Made by a program: the position numbers and the translations under genes. The notes under the pieces are model-generated. The model was not told the origin of the DNA and did no database searches. It saw only the letters and a program-made list of their open reading frames with translations. A stretch of DNA of 41,289 bases from a virus. Below, piece after piece: positions 6,769 to 13,931 of the stretch. Location of the stretch: positions 1-41,289 of the IMG/VR virus record IMGVR_UViG_3300046385_000071. One strand, written 5' to 3'. Within the stretch, counting starts at the first letter, position 1. Every line of letters begins with the position of its first letter.

Positions 6769-7170
6769 ATGTCGTATACAAATAATTCATTATCAATTGC
6801 CGCAGGAGCAGGCATTACAGTAACACCAACTACTGCAACAGGTGCGACTACTATCACCATTAGTACTGCTGGTCCAGAGATTCTAGGCGTTCGAGTTGCA
6901 GTTGCTACTCCAGTAACAGTAGTAGCCGCAACTGACGAAGTAATCAGCGTAGAAGTACCAGGCCCAGTTGCTGTAGCAGTAAACTTACCAGCAGGTGTAA
7001 CAGGACAAGTATTTTATATTAAAGATGGTTTAGGGTTGGCTGCACCAGCAACACCTATCACTATCACACCAGCTGCTGGTACTATTGACGGTGCTGCCAC
7101 CGCCACTATCAATGCGCCGTTTGGTTCACTAACATTAGTGTACAGTGGCGTAGAGTGGAAACTTCTGTAA
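6769..7170 (+). CDS. beta-domain fibre protein, paralogue 2
   Basis: 133 aa. A Thr/Ala-rich start (AGAGITVTPTTATGATTITI) leads into the same C-terminal beta domain seen at 5493: AVNLPAGVTGQVFYIKDGLG, DGAATATIN, and LVYSGVEWKLL at the end. Independent genes thus carry one module, suggesting duplication followed by loss or change of the stalk. aaggaaga precedes the ATG. Confidence 0.75.
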   Translation: MSYTNNSLSIAAGAGITVTPTTATGATTITISTAGPEILGVRVAVATPVTVVAATDEVISVEVPGPVAVAVNLPAGVTGQVFYIKDGLGLAAPATPITITPAAGTIDGAATATINAPFGSLTLVYSGVEWKLL

Positions 7171-7176
7171 ACTAGT

Positions 7177-7650
7177 ATGGCTTACAATAGACAACCGCAA
7201 ACAGTACTAGCAGGAGTTGCAATCAAGCAAAGCCCTTTGCCTAGTTCAACATCTCCTGGAGGTATCATCCCAGTGACACTGGACGTTGACATTGCTACTA
7301 ACAGTAGTCCCGGTGTTGTCCAGGTTGGCAGTGGGCTTTCTATCACGCCATCTGGTGTATTATCAGCAGCAGGTGGGGGCAGTAGTTTAATCAATGTTAA
7401 ACTTACCGCAGTTGACTATATTGCCGCTGCGACGGATTATTATGTCGGTGCAACTAAAAAAGATATAGACATAACATTGCCACTGGGAGTAGCAGGTAAA
7501 GTGTATATCATTAAAAATCAAGTCAGTGGAAACATTGAAGTCAAAGGCACTGGTGGTCAAAAAATAGACACTGCCTCTGATAAAACGCTAGGAACAGATG
7601 ACAGCATTGTTGTTGTCTTTGACGGAACGCGATGGAACGTCATTGAATAA
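7177..7650 (+). CDS. beta-domain fibre protein, paralogue 3
   Basis: 157 aa. An N-terminal fibre-type segment (DIATNSSPGVVQVGSGLSIT) of the kind repeated in phage tail-fibre stalks is followed by the shared beta domain: DITLPLGVAGKVYIIKNQVS, and VVFDGTRWNVIE at the end. The three paralogues differ strongly in their N-termini, as expected for proteins that attach at different places and share a tip. Confidence 0.75.
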   Translation: MAYNRQPQTVLAGVAIKQSPLPSSTSPGGIIPVTLDVDIATNSSPGVVQVGSGLSITPSGVLSAAGGGSSLINVKLTAVDYIAAATDYYVGATKKDIDITLPLGVAGKVYIIKNQVSGNIEVKGTGGQKIDTASDKTLGTDDSIVVVFDGTRWNVIE

Positions 7651-7660
7651 GGAAAATAAA

Positions 7661-8299
7661 ATGTATAAAAAAATCACACATACGATTGTAGAAGAACACT
7701 TTGCGCATCCAATGGGCGTAAACATTGCAGCAGGTCACAAATTAGGCCGTCACAGCTTAACAGAGATTATGCCTAAAGATCAATTCAAAGCCTTTGTTGA
7801 CAATTACTTCATTGACTTAGAAGGCAAGCTAGTTGCCTTTGCTGATGCAGCGTTTGATAGTTCAAAAGACTTTCAATCAGCATTGGCCAATGCCATGGAC
7901 TTTGAAGCGCTAGGCGACACTATGGCAAAGTATTATGACGTTGAATTCAAAGAACGTTTTAATCAACAAATCGGCAATCAAATTATGCAATTAATGTACT
8001 ACTGGAGAAACATCAGCCGAAAGTTTGACAACACAGATACCATCAGCAGAATCAAACAAAGTCCTGTGTTTTTTGCACAATTGTTATTTCAATACAACAA
8101 TCTCTGGGACAGAGACATTGTTCGTTCATTGTTTGAAGAATTCTTCAATGAGTTTTTAACATTAGGCGATGCTAAATTGGCCAAGAACAAGGTCAATGAA
8201 ACTGCTTCATTGGATAGAATTGCTGTTGCTGGATCAAAGCTGTCTAACTATCTTGCCAATGGTCTTGTTCAACAACAACCTGAGTTGTTTATTGCGTAA
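7661..8299 (+). CDS. hypothetical structural-region protein, paralogue of the 4004 gene
   Basis: 212 aa, helical. The N-terminus MYKKITHTIVEEHF and the C-terminal LWDRDIVRSLF/SLDRIAV blocks match the 4004 protein in order. ATG 7661 has aagga 9 bases upstream. The stop overlaps the start of the protease gene. Function unknown; co-location with fibres suggests a virion or assembly role. Confidence 0.75.
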   Translation: MYKKITHTIVEEHFAHPMGVNIAAGHKLGRHSLTEIMPKDQFKAFVDNYFIDLEGKLVAFADAAFDSSKDFQSALANAMDFEALGDTMAKYYDVEFKERFNQQIGNQIMQLMYYWRNISRKFDNTDTISRIKQSPVFFAQLLFQYNNLWDRDIVRSLFEEFFNEFLTLGDAKLAKNKVNETASLDRIAVAGSKLSNYLANGLVQQQPELFIA

Positions 8300-8973
8300 T
8301 GCCAATGGGAATAGTCGATCTTCGAGAGTGGGCAAGTCCCGTCGAAGAACAATGGGATCTGGGTAGTTGCACTGCACAAGCAGTAATTGGTGCATATGAA
8401 CTACTGCTTAAAATGCACTACCCAGATCAGTTTGTAGATCTAAGCAGACTGTTTCTTTACTACAACGCTAGAAAACTAGACGGAAATATCAACGACGACA
8501 TAGGTGCGTATATTTCAACTGCTATTGAAGCCATTCAAACTTATGGCCTGTGCAGAGAAGACCTATGGCCGTACGATGTTTATAAATTTAAAACAGAACC
8601 AAATTGGAGATGTTATCATGATGGCAAGAAGCGAACTGTGACCAATGTTCGCGAAATACTTTCGCATGATGCTGTCATACAAACATTAGACAGCCAGTGT
8701 CCAGTTGTGGTAGGTGTTGCACTTTATGATGAGTTTTATAACGTTAGCAAATCTGCCACTGTTTTACCTTTGCCCCGATACCCCGACGATGTTATTGGTA
8801 GCCATGCCATGTGCGTAGTAGGGTACAATGACGCAAAGCAACAGTTCTTATTAAGAAACAGCTTTGGCAACGACTGGGGCGAACTTGGATATTTTTGGAT
8901 TCCTTATGCTTATGCTGACGAAAACTTTTCAGACATGTGGGCATTTGATGTGGATCTAAACGGCATATCTTAG
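8299..8973 (+). CDS. papain-like (C1A) cysteine protease
   Basis: 224 aa, the size of a mature C1A catalytic domain without propeptide. The active-site elements are present: Gln18 and Cys24 in EQWDLGSCTAQAV, His169 in GSHAMCVVGY, and Asn187 in LLRNSFGNDWGELGYFW, the counterpart of the papain NSWG..WG.xGY motif. Peptide-bond hydrolysis, or the reverse transfer, is the family reaction. It is last in the structural run and is followed by a terminator. It may be virion-associated, acting on host surface or on phage proteins. No propeptide or signal peptide is seen. Confidence 0.88.
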   Translation: MPMGIVDLREWASPVEEQWDLGSCTAQAVIGAYELLLKMHYPDQFVDLSRLFLYYNARKLDGNINDDIGAYISTAIEAIQTYGLCREDLWPYDVYKFKTEPNWRCYHDGKKRTVTNVREILSHDAVIQTLDSQCPVVVGVALYDEFYNVSKSATVLPLPRYPDDVIGSHAMCVVGYNDAKQQFLLRNSFGNDWGELGYFWIPYAYADENFSDMWAFDVDLNGIS

Positions 8974-8984
8974 TATTACCTTTT

Positions 8985-9009
8985 TGTTGTAAAAATACAA
9001 CACTTTTTC
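8985..9009 (+). terminator. intrinsic terminator after the protease gene
   Basis: TGTTGTA (8985-8991), loop aaaa, TACAACA (8996-9002), then ctttttct. The T-rich stretch before the hairpin could also serve the opposite strand. It separates the structural run from the accessory operon. Confidence 0.7.
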
Positions 9010-9022
9010 TGCTAAAAAACGG

Positions 9023-9051
9023 TTGACCATTTGGCTCAGGACCTGTATAAT
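9023..9051 (+). promoter_or_regulatory. strong sigma70-like promoter of the accessory operon
   Basis: TTGACC at 9023 and TATAAT at 9046 with a 17-base spacer. It lies directly after a terminator and upstream of a run of small genes extending to 12391, so it probably drives early or middle expression by host RNA polymerase. Confidence 0.8.
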
Positions 9052-9082
9052 AAACACATAGACAGCAAAAAGGATGCCGCAA

Positions 9083-9367
9083 ATGAAGCAGAATCACACA
9101 ATGTACATCTACAAAGCAGATCGGCGTACCCGCAGCGGTGAGCGTCTTGTGTCTACTACTGTTTGGCGCGATCGTGATGAAGCCGAAATGAAGCGTGAAG
9201 TTCGTGAACTGCAATATGAACTGTGGCCTGTGAGCCGAGGCTTCCGCATTGAATTTCACCCCACAATGAAGACTGTGAAGAACTTGATGACAGGCGCAGA
9301 TGTCGAAATTGATCGTGACACTCCTTGGTGTTGCAATCCTGCTAGCGAATCCTACTGGAGCAACTAA
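9083..9367 (+). CDS. small hypothetical protein
   Basis: 94 aa, charged, with HTMYIYKADRRTRSGERLVS and DEAEMKREVRELQYELWPVS. ATG 9083 is preferred over 9074 because the aagga site at 9070-9074 is then 8 bases upstream rather than overlapping the start. First gene after the promoter. No family recognised. Confidence 0.75.
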   Translation: MKQNHTMYIYKADRRTRSGERLVSTTVWRDRDEAEMKREVRELQYELWPVSRGFRIEFHPTMKTVKNLMTGADVEIDRDTPWCCNPASESYWSN

Positions 9368-9368
9368 A

Positions 9369-9515
9369 ATGATGGACCATTTTGTTGTGCGTTATATTCC
9401 CGGGGGCATGAGCTTGTACCACAGCGGATACTGGTTGTGCCAACTGTGGGACCTGCGTGATAACACAGTTCACGAAGCTCCAATTAAAATGTTGCAAAAG
9501 GCAGATTACAAATGA
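9369..9515 (+). CDS. 48-aa hypothetical protein
   Basis: ATG at 9369 (a second ATG follows directly), stop at 9513. Product MMDHFVVRYIPGGMSLYHSG then YWLCQLWDLRDN; beta-rich and aromatic. A longer reading from an upstream non-ATG start would overlap the preceding gene by 68 bases and is not supported. The stop overlaps the next ATG. Confidence 0.65.
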   Translation: MMDHFVVRYIPGGMSLYHSGYWLCQLWDLRDNTVHEAPIKMLQKADYK

Positions 9516-9781
9516 ACGAACGAATTAAAGCGCTATTGATTCAGGCTCAAGACTTGGCTCGATCAGAAGTTGAGAACAACCCCAATATCAAACCCCCTTA
9601 TCATATCCCAGCAACTCAGGTACATGTGGGACTAGGCTTGTCTTATGAAAAGTTCGCCGAGTTGATTGTGCGAGAATGTTTGAGCATTGTTGAACCTACA
9701 GAAGACAGTGGTGACGAATGGTGTGTGACTCTTAAAGGAACTGCTGAAGAGATTAAAGAACATTTCGGAGTTGAAGAATGA
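9512..9781 (+). CDS. KFAELIV/HFGVEE-family small protein, copy 3
   Basis: 89-aa third copy of the family at 9 and 963: MNERIKALLIQAQ at the start, EKFAELIVRECLS in the middle, IKEHFGVEE at the end. The terminal DNA block is identical to the other copies even though they lie 8-9 kb away in a different operon. ATGA junctions on both sides. Confidence 0.85.
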   Translation: MNERIKALLIQAQDLARSEVENNPNIKPPYHIPATQVHVGLGLSYEKFAELIVRECLSIVEPTEDSGDEWCVTLKGTAEEIKEHFGVEE

Positions 9782-9954
9782 TTCGTATAATTCTATTTTG
9801 GTTTATCCTTTTTGCCTTGTTCTTTTTTGGGTTCAAGGTTCTAAGAAGTTTGTCCGGAAGTGAAGCATGGGCATTGACAAAGCTCACAGCCTATGCTATA
9901 CTATGTTCACTGTTAGCAACCGGCTTGCTGATTGGGTTTGTTGTTCTGTTTTAA
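9778..9954 (+). CDS. 58-aa two-pass membrane protein
   Basis: ATG 9778 overlaps the previous stop; TAA at 9952. The product starts MIRIILFWFILFALFFFGFK, has a polar loop with SGSEAW, and a second hydrophobic segment AILCSLLATGLLIGFVVLF. It is the first of several envelope-directed products in this operon. Confidence 0.65.
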   Translation: MIRIILFWFILFALFFFGFKVLRSLSGSEAWALTKLTAYAILCSLLATGLLIGFVVLF

Positions 9955-9963
9955 GGATCAATT

Positions 9964-10050
9964 GTGTTTTCAAATTTGGTTTTGCGTGTAATCTACCTTG
10001 CACTGGGTTTTAGTGTGTGTTTCTTTCTTTTTTCAACTGGAGTTCTTTAA
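9964..10050 (+). CDS. 28-aa single-pass membrane peptide, GTG start
   Basis: GTG at 9964 with aagga 7 bases upstream; TAA at 10048, directly followed by the next ATG. The peptide MFSNLVLRVIYLALGFSVCF is one hydrophobic segment. It fits the small gap exactly and its stop abuts the lipoprotein start. Speculative but consistent with neighbours. Confidence 0.45.
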   Translation: MFSNLVLRVIYLALGFSVCFFLFSTGVL

Positions 10051-10848
10051 ATGAATCGTGCTATTAAACTTTCTATCGTGGCTGCTGCTGTGGCTCTGAC
10101 CAGTGCCTGTACTCGAATTGAAACAGGTGAAGTTGGTGTCCGTGTGGGCTTTGACAAACAAGTGCAAAGTGGCGAGCTGTTGCCTGGTTCTTTTAACCAA
10201 ACCCTTGTGGGTACTGTGCTGACTTTCCCTGTCAAAGACGTTAACGTGGTTCTGGAGAATATGACTCCAGTGGCACGAGACAACTCAACCATGAAAGACT
10301 TTGACGCAGTTGTGGTCTACAACATCAATCCACAGGCCGTTGCCGAGCTGTACTCAACCAAGAACAAGAGCTTTCACGCTGAGTTCAAGGGTGATACTTA
10401 TGTGATGTACAACTATGTGGTGCAAAATGCTCGTAATGCTATCTACAAGGCAGCTCGCAAGTATGAAGCCTTGGACATGGCAGACAATCGCACTGACATG
10501 GAAAACTACATCAAGGACGAAATTGTTCGCAACTTGGCTGAAGAAAAGCTAGACGGTCCAATCAGCATCAGCCAAGTTATGATTCGTAACGTAGTGCCCA
10601 GTGACACTGTAGTCGAAAGTGCCAACGCCTTGGTTCGTAGCAAGAACGAACTCAAGCAGAAAGAAGTTGAAGTCAAAACTGCCGAAGCTGAAAGCCGTCG
10701 AATGGCAGCACTGGCCAACAACTCCGGTGCAAGTATTGCATTCATGCAAGCACAGGCCATGTTGAATATCAGTGAAGGTATCAAGAACGGCAAAGTGCAA
10801 ACTGTAGTTGTTCCTTCTAACATGACCAGCTTGATGCTGCCTAAGTAA
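10051..10848 (+). CDS. SPFH (band 7/prohibitin-like) lipoprotein
   Basis: 265 aa. A type II signal peptide with lipobox LTSAC (Cys20) implies lipid anchoring in the envelope. The body follows the SPFH pattern: TGEVGVRVGFDKQVQSGELL, then FPVKDVNVVLENM, DFDAVVVYNINP, and a long C-terminal helix KNELKQKEVEVKTAEAESRR typical of HflK/prohibitin coiled coils. The family scaffolds membrane proteases and lipid domains, normally through an N-terminal membrane helix; lipid anchoring is unusual. In a phage it could protect or remodel the infected envelope or block superinfection (inference). It overlaps an operon with another lipoprotein and a pilin-like protein. Confidence 0.85.
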   Translation: MNRAIKLSIVAAAVALTSACTRIETGEVGVRVGFDKQVQSGELLPGSFNQTLVGTVLTFPVKDVNVVLENMTPVARDNSTMKDFDAVVVYNINPQAVAELYSTKNKSFHAEFKGDTYVMYNYVVQNARNAIYKAARKYEALDMADNRTDMENYIKDEIVRNLAEEKLDGPISISQVMIRNVVPSDTVVESANALVRSKNELKQKEVEVKTAEAESRRMAALANNSGASIAFMQAQAMLNISEGIKNGKVQTVVVPSNMTSLMLPK

Positions 10849-10849
10849 T

Positions 10850-11098
10850 ATGACGAGAGCAATCATCTTGGCACTAGCGGTGGTTGCTCTCACCGCTTGT
10901 GACAAACGTCCTTTGGACCAGCGTGACTATTCCAAGACTTCGATGTCAAACATTCCTGAACTTGCAGACTGTGTTTACATCAAAATTGAGGATGTACGCA
11001 TCGTGCGGTGCCCCAAGAGTGACACTACAGTAACTTACGAAGTACCAAACGGCAAGACACGTCGAACAGTAACTACCACGGTAATCAACGACAAATGA
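10850..11098 (+). CDS. small lipoprotein
   Basis: 82 aa. The N-terminus MTRAIILALAVVALTACDKR has a lipobox LTAC (Cys17) followed by Asp, which in Enterobacteria signals retention in the inner membrane. The mature part is small and beta-like with two Cys (LADCVYIKIEDVRIVRCPKS). The start lies one base after the SPFH gene stop. Function unknown; a superinfection-exclusion lipoprotein is a possibility. Confidence 0.8.
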   Translation: MTRAIILALAVVALTACDKRPLDQRDYSKTSMSNIPELADCVYIKIEDVRIVRCPKSDTTVTYEVPNGKTRRTVTTTVINDK

Positions 11099-11352
11099 AA
11101 CAACGCGGATTCACACTAATTGAAATGATGATTGCTGTTATCTTTGCCTTGTGCGTGGTCATGCTAGGGGTAGATGCGGTTACTGGTGCCAGCAATGGCA
11201 ATACCATCAGCTACGGCGTAAACGGTATGACTGAAATGCGATGCATTGACGGGTATAAGTTTGTTGTTAGCCAGCAAGGTGTTACACGACAAGTCATGGA
11301 CGAGTTTGGTAAAGGCGTTCGTTGTGAAGTTCCCAGACCAGGAGGTTTTTGA
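11095..11352 (+). CDS. type IV pilin-like protein
   Basis: 85 aa. The N-terminus MKQRGFTLIEMMIAVIFALC is a classic class III prepilin signal: a short basic leader ending in Gly5, then FTLIE with Glu at mature position 5 and a hydrophobic helix. The host prepilin peptidase PilD would be expected to cleave after Gly5 and methylate Phe. The remaining 60 residues form a small domain with two Cys (MRCIDGYKF and VRCEVPRPGGF), much shorter than a major pilin, more like a minor pilin. It starts within the end of the lipoprotein gene and ends overlapping the next ATG, so it is not a stray host fragment. Confidence 0.85.
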   Translation: MKQRGFTLIEMMIAVIFALCVVMLGVDAVTGASNGNTISYGVNGMTEMRCIDGYKFVVSQQGVTRQVMDEFGKGVRCEVPRPGGF

Positions 11353-11684
11353 TGTTTGATTGGTTTAAAAATATTGGTCGTGGAGAATATCCCGCTCAGG
11401 CTGACGTCCCTCTGGCATCTGATATAGAAAAGATCGGTGCTGATATGGGCAAGGTACTTCAGTTTCCAGAGTTAAAGACACCACCTATGCCGGAAGTAGC
11501 ACAACCAAAAGAAGAATCAGGGCGTGTGTTTTATCGTCTAGGCTTAACTGAAAACAATCGTGTGGCTCTTAGCATGTACTACGGTGAAGTCAGTATGAAC
11601 TGTGAAGGCGTCCAAAATTTGATTGACCAGTTGGAATTCTACAAGAGCATGCTAAAAGAGGAGTCAACTGATGACAACAGTTAA
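11352..11684 (+). CDS. hypothetical protein
   Basis: 110 aa beginning MFDWFKNIGRGEYPAQADVP. The C-terminal half RVFYRLGLTENNRVALSMYY and NLIDQLEFYKSMLKE looks like a small alpha/beta domain. ATG 11352 (overlapping the pilin-like stop) has a strong aggaggt site; the earlier TTG reading is not needed. No family recognised. Confidence 0.75.
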   Translation: MFDWFKNIGRGEYPAQADVPLASDIEKIGADMGKVLQFPELKTPPMPEVAQPKEESGRVFYRLGLTENNRVALSMYYGEVSMNCEGVQNLIDQLEFYKSMLKEESTDDNS

Positions 11685-11916
11685 AAAGCCCATTAAAAGT
11701 GTAACGCCAACTGAGTTACACTATGACCTAATGGGACGTGAGTTCAAAGAAGGTCAGTATGTTGCGGTAAGTGACAATGGCTTGTATATTGCACAAGTAC
11801 TTAGATTTACTCCCAAGATGGTCGAAGTAGAAAAAGTTGGCAGCAAGTATCGCAGCAAACGTCTAGAGTATGCCAGTGATATGGTCATCTTAGACGGACC
11901 TGATGTGTTTATGTGA
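11671..11916 (+). CDS. hypothetical protein, beta-rich
   Basis: 81 aa, with a compact strand pattern: GREFKEGQYVAVSDNGLYIA, QVLRFTPKMVEVEKVG, YASDMVILDGPDVFM. The pattern of a small SH3-like barrel fits. It overlaps the preceding gene by 14 bases. The nearest ribosome site is aaaagagg inside that gene. Confidence 0.75.
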   Translation: MTTVKKPIKSVTPTELHYDLMGREFKEGQYVAVSDNGLYIAQVLRFTPKMVEVEKVGSKYRSKRLEYASDMVILDGPDVFM

Positions 11917-11926
11917 GTCTTGACCA

Positions 11927-12181
11927 ATGGACTTTAAGACAAAAACCAAAGAAGAAGTGTATGACTTTTTAGTAAAGGCAGGCATCGTTCGTCCCAATGA
12001 ACGAACATTAGCGGGACAAGAAAAAGCAGACATGTGGCTTATCTTGCAATTTTTAGACGCATACAAATCAACTAACAATCAACGATTCATCACCGATTAC
12101 TATAAGTATGGAGATGAAGAATATCGAGTAACATTCTTCGACGCAGATGATTTTGAAATTGTCGAAGTAAAAACAAAATAA
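11927..12181 (+). CDS. hypothetical protein
   Basis: 84 aa: helical N-terminus (KTKEEVYDFLVKAGIVRPNE) and strand-rich acidic C-terminus (EEYRVTFFDADDFEIVEVKT). No recognised family. It lies in the accessory operon downstream of the pilin-like gene. Confidence 0.75.
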   Translation: MDFKTKTKEEVYDFLVKAGIVRPNERTLAGQEKADMWLILQFLDAYKSTNNQRFITDYYKYGDEEYRVTFFDADDFEIVEVKTK

Positions 12182-12190
12182 GGAAATAAC

Positions 12191-12391
12191 ATGGCAGATA
12201 TTATCGACGACGCACAAGAAGCAATGGAAGCAGCCGAAGAGTTGCGTAAAGCAATGGCAAAAGAGTTTGTACCAATTCGTACAGGCTTTTGTATCGAATG
12301 CGAAGAACCAACTGAGTTTACATTTTGCTCAGTTGAGTGCAGAGACGTTCACGAAAAACGCGAAAAGATGAAGTCAATCAACGGCAAATGA
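12191..12391 (+). CDS. small DksA/TraR-type zinc-finger-like protein
   Basis: 66 aa. A helical, acidic start (MADIIDDAQEAMEAAEELRK) leads to a four-Cys finger: FCIECEEPTEFTFCSVECRD, i.e. C-x2-C...C-x3-C, then a basic helix. This matches the layout of small DksA/TraR zinc-finger proteins of phages and plasmids, which bind the RNA polymerase secondary channel. It lacks the long N-terminal coiled coil of full DksA. aagga precedes the ATG. It may modulate host transcription. Confidence 0.75.
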   Translation: MADIIDDAQEAMEAAEELRKAMAKEFVPIRTGFCIECEEPTEFTFCSVECRDVHEKREKMKSINGK

Positions 12392-12403
12392 TGTAGTTGC
12401 CGT
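12381..12403 (+). terminator. hairpin ending the accessory operon
   Basis: ACGGCAA (12381) and TTGCCGT (12397) form a perfect 7-bp stem overlapping the last codons and stop of the zinc-finger gene. No T-run follows, so it is a candidate terminator or RNA-end stabiliser only. Confidence 0.4.
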
Positions 12404-12417
12404 AAAAGGCATTTCAG

Positions 12418-12424
12418 CTAAATA
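12418..12424 (+). promoter_or_regulatory. T4-type late promoter candidate, 4 bases before the ATG
   Basis: CTAAATA ends 4 bases before the ATG at 12429. In T4-type late promoters the TATAAATA box lies about 5 bases upstream of the transcript start, so the mRNA would begin at or next to the AUG. No Shine-Dalgarno is available in the remaining leader. Confidence 0.5.
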
Positions 12425-12428
12425 TTTC

Positions 12429-13646
12429 ATGCGATTACGTGAACTATTATCTGAAGTCAAAATTGACAACAAGCAAGGTGCTGGAGCAGTTCCTTTTAAT
12501 CAGGACGTGGACTACTTTGGTCTACAGGTTATGATGAAGCCCAGCACGTTCTTGAGACTGGCTGCGCCGCTGGGGCAAGAGCACAGTGCCGAGTTAGAAA
12601 AATATATTGCCAATGGCGGTGCCATTGGTGCACCTTTCTTGGAAATCAAAATTCCAATAGAATGGGACGACGGCGACTTCTCTAAGCCTGCACAAGTTGC
12701 AGGGCACGAAGGTCGCAATCGCATGACAGCCGTTCAAAAGCTAGAAGGCGATGCGCCAATTGAAGTACACATTTTCCCACGCGGTGGGTATCGTGCTAGA
12801 GATATTACTCCAGAATTCCGTAGGGCATTGGCTCGTGGCTTGCAAGCTGAAAAAGCGGCGAATGTTGTTACCGGACCGTTATTCGAAGAAGATTTAGAAG
12901 AAGGTTGGCGAGATACAATGGCCAATTTGGCTATTGCAAGTGGTGTTGCTGCTGGTGGAGTAGGCGGCATGATGGCAAAACAAGCTGCCCAAGACTACTT
13001 TAAAGAACCCACTGCCGTGGTTGCGCAAGCAACGACCAAGGCGCCAGAAGTACCTGGCACGTTTGCACAAGCTAAAAAATCCCCAAATGTCCCGGCGGCT
13101 GTAAAAGCCGGCCCAGAAGCACCAAAGAAGCTAAATGTGCAACCAATTACCAGCAATCCACTTGAAAGCGTATTGCTTAAAGTCGCAAAATCGTCAGGTC
13201 TGCAAGGTTCCGAACTTGCTGCTTTTATGGCGCAATGCGCTCACGAAACAATGGACTTTAAAAGACTAACAGAGTTTGGCGGTAGCTTGGACTTCCGCAA
13301 GTACGATCCAAAGTATGCCCCTAAAAAAGCCAAAGCACTTGGAAACAAGCAAGTAGGAGACGGGGCAAAATACAAAGGCCGCGGCTTTATTCAGATCACT
13401 GGGCGCTACAACTATAAACGTGCAGGCGAAGAACTTGGCTTACCGTTAGAAAAGCATCCAGAGTTGGCCGAAGATCCAGCAACAGCCGCTAAGATTGCAG
13501 TTTGGTTCTGGAAGCATCGTGTACAACCAAATGTGGACAACTTTAAAGATACCACTGGTGTTACCAAACAAATCAACCCAGGGCTGCGTGGTTTAGAAGA
13601 CCGTAAAGAAAACTTTAGAGATTACATGCAAATTGCAATGCAATAA
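12429..13646 (+). CDS. virion-type fusion protein: ParB-like domain plus GH19 lysozyme
   Basis: 405 aa. Residues 1-9 MRLRELLSE form a leader like the T4 capsid-targeting sequence (ends in Glu). Residues 25-130 contain QVAGHEGRNRMTAVQKLEGD, recalling the G-x-E-x-R-x-R core of ParB/sulfiredoxin-like domains. A hydrophobic Gly/Ala segment (164-183) and an Ala/Pro/Lys-rich linker follow. The C-terminal GH19 domain (about 245-405) shows AQCAHETMDF with the probable catalytic Glu273 and YKGRGFIQITGRYNY. It would cleave peptidoglycan, likely during entry if packaged. A second free GH19 enzyme lies at 28727. Confidence 0.85.
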   Translation: MRLRELLSEVKIDNKQGAGAVPFNQDVDYFGLQVMMKPSTFLRLAAPLGQEHSAELEKYIANGGAIGAPFLEIKIPIEWDDGDFSKPAQVAGHEGRNRMTAVQKLEGDAPIEVHIFPRGGYRARDITPEFRRALARGLQAEKAANVVTGPLFEEDLEEGWRDTMANLAIASGVAAGGVGGMMAKQAAQDYFKEPTAVVAQATTKAPEVPGTFAQAKKSPNVPAAVKAGPEAPKKLNVQPITSNPLESVLLKVAKSSGLQGSELAAFMAQCAHETMDFKRLTEFGGSLDFRKYDPKYAPKKAKALGNKQVGDGAKYKGRGFIQITGRYNYKRAGEELGLPLEKHPELAEDPATAAKIAVWFWKHRVQPNVDNFKDTTGVTKQINPGLRGLEDRKENFRDYMQIAMQ

Positions 13647-13657
13647 CACTATTTTGA

Positions 13658-13676
13658 TTGGCACAAGTTTTGCCAA
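13658..13676. terminator. hairpin between late genes
   Basis: TTGGCA (13658) and TGCCAA (13671) around a 7-base loop, followed by an A-run. Read on the minus strand it has a T-run; on the plus strand it is a weak end signal lying just before the next late promoter. Confidence 0.35.
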
Positions 13677-13681
13677 AAAAA

Positions 13682-13718
13682 CTAAATATAATACACAGTT
13701 GTTGATGATTCGACAACT
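13682..13718 (+). promoter_or_regulatory. late promoter candidate with 5-prime hairpin
   Basis: CTAAATA at 13682-13688 followed at the expected transcript start by a stem AGTTGT (13697) / ACAACT (13713). The gene at 13737 then has a normal aaaagga ribosome site. A 5-prime terminal hairpin may stabilise the transcript. Confidence 0.5.
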
Positions 13719-13736
13719 ACGATAAAAGGAAAAGAA

Positions 13737-13931
13737 ATGTTATCATTTTTAAAGAAGTTATTTGGATTTGGCGGCGCACCAGTTGCTGAAGTTGCACCAT
13801 ATAAAGTTGAAGCACCAGTAGAAGTTGTTGCTGAAGTTGAAGTTAAGGCTGCTCCAAAGAAAAAAGCTGCCGCTAAAAAGCCAGCAGCTGAAAAGAAGCC
13901 ACGTGCCAAGAAAGCTCCTAAGGCTGAATAA
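13737..13931 (+). CDS. small protein with histone-H1-like basic tail
   Basis: 64 aa. The start MLSFLKKLFGFGG is an amphipathic helix, the middle is acidic and Val/Glu-rich (PVEVVAEVEVK), and the last 30 residues are Lys/Ala/Pro-rich (APKKKAAAKKPAAEKKPRAK), as in histone H1 tails. DNA binding or neutralising charge in the head is plausible. It has a late promoter and stands in the cargo block. Stop and next ATG overlap. Confidence 0.75.
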   Translation: MLSFLKKLFGFGGAPVAEVAPYKVEAPVEVVAEVEVKAAPKKKAAAKKPAAEKKPRAKKAPKAE

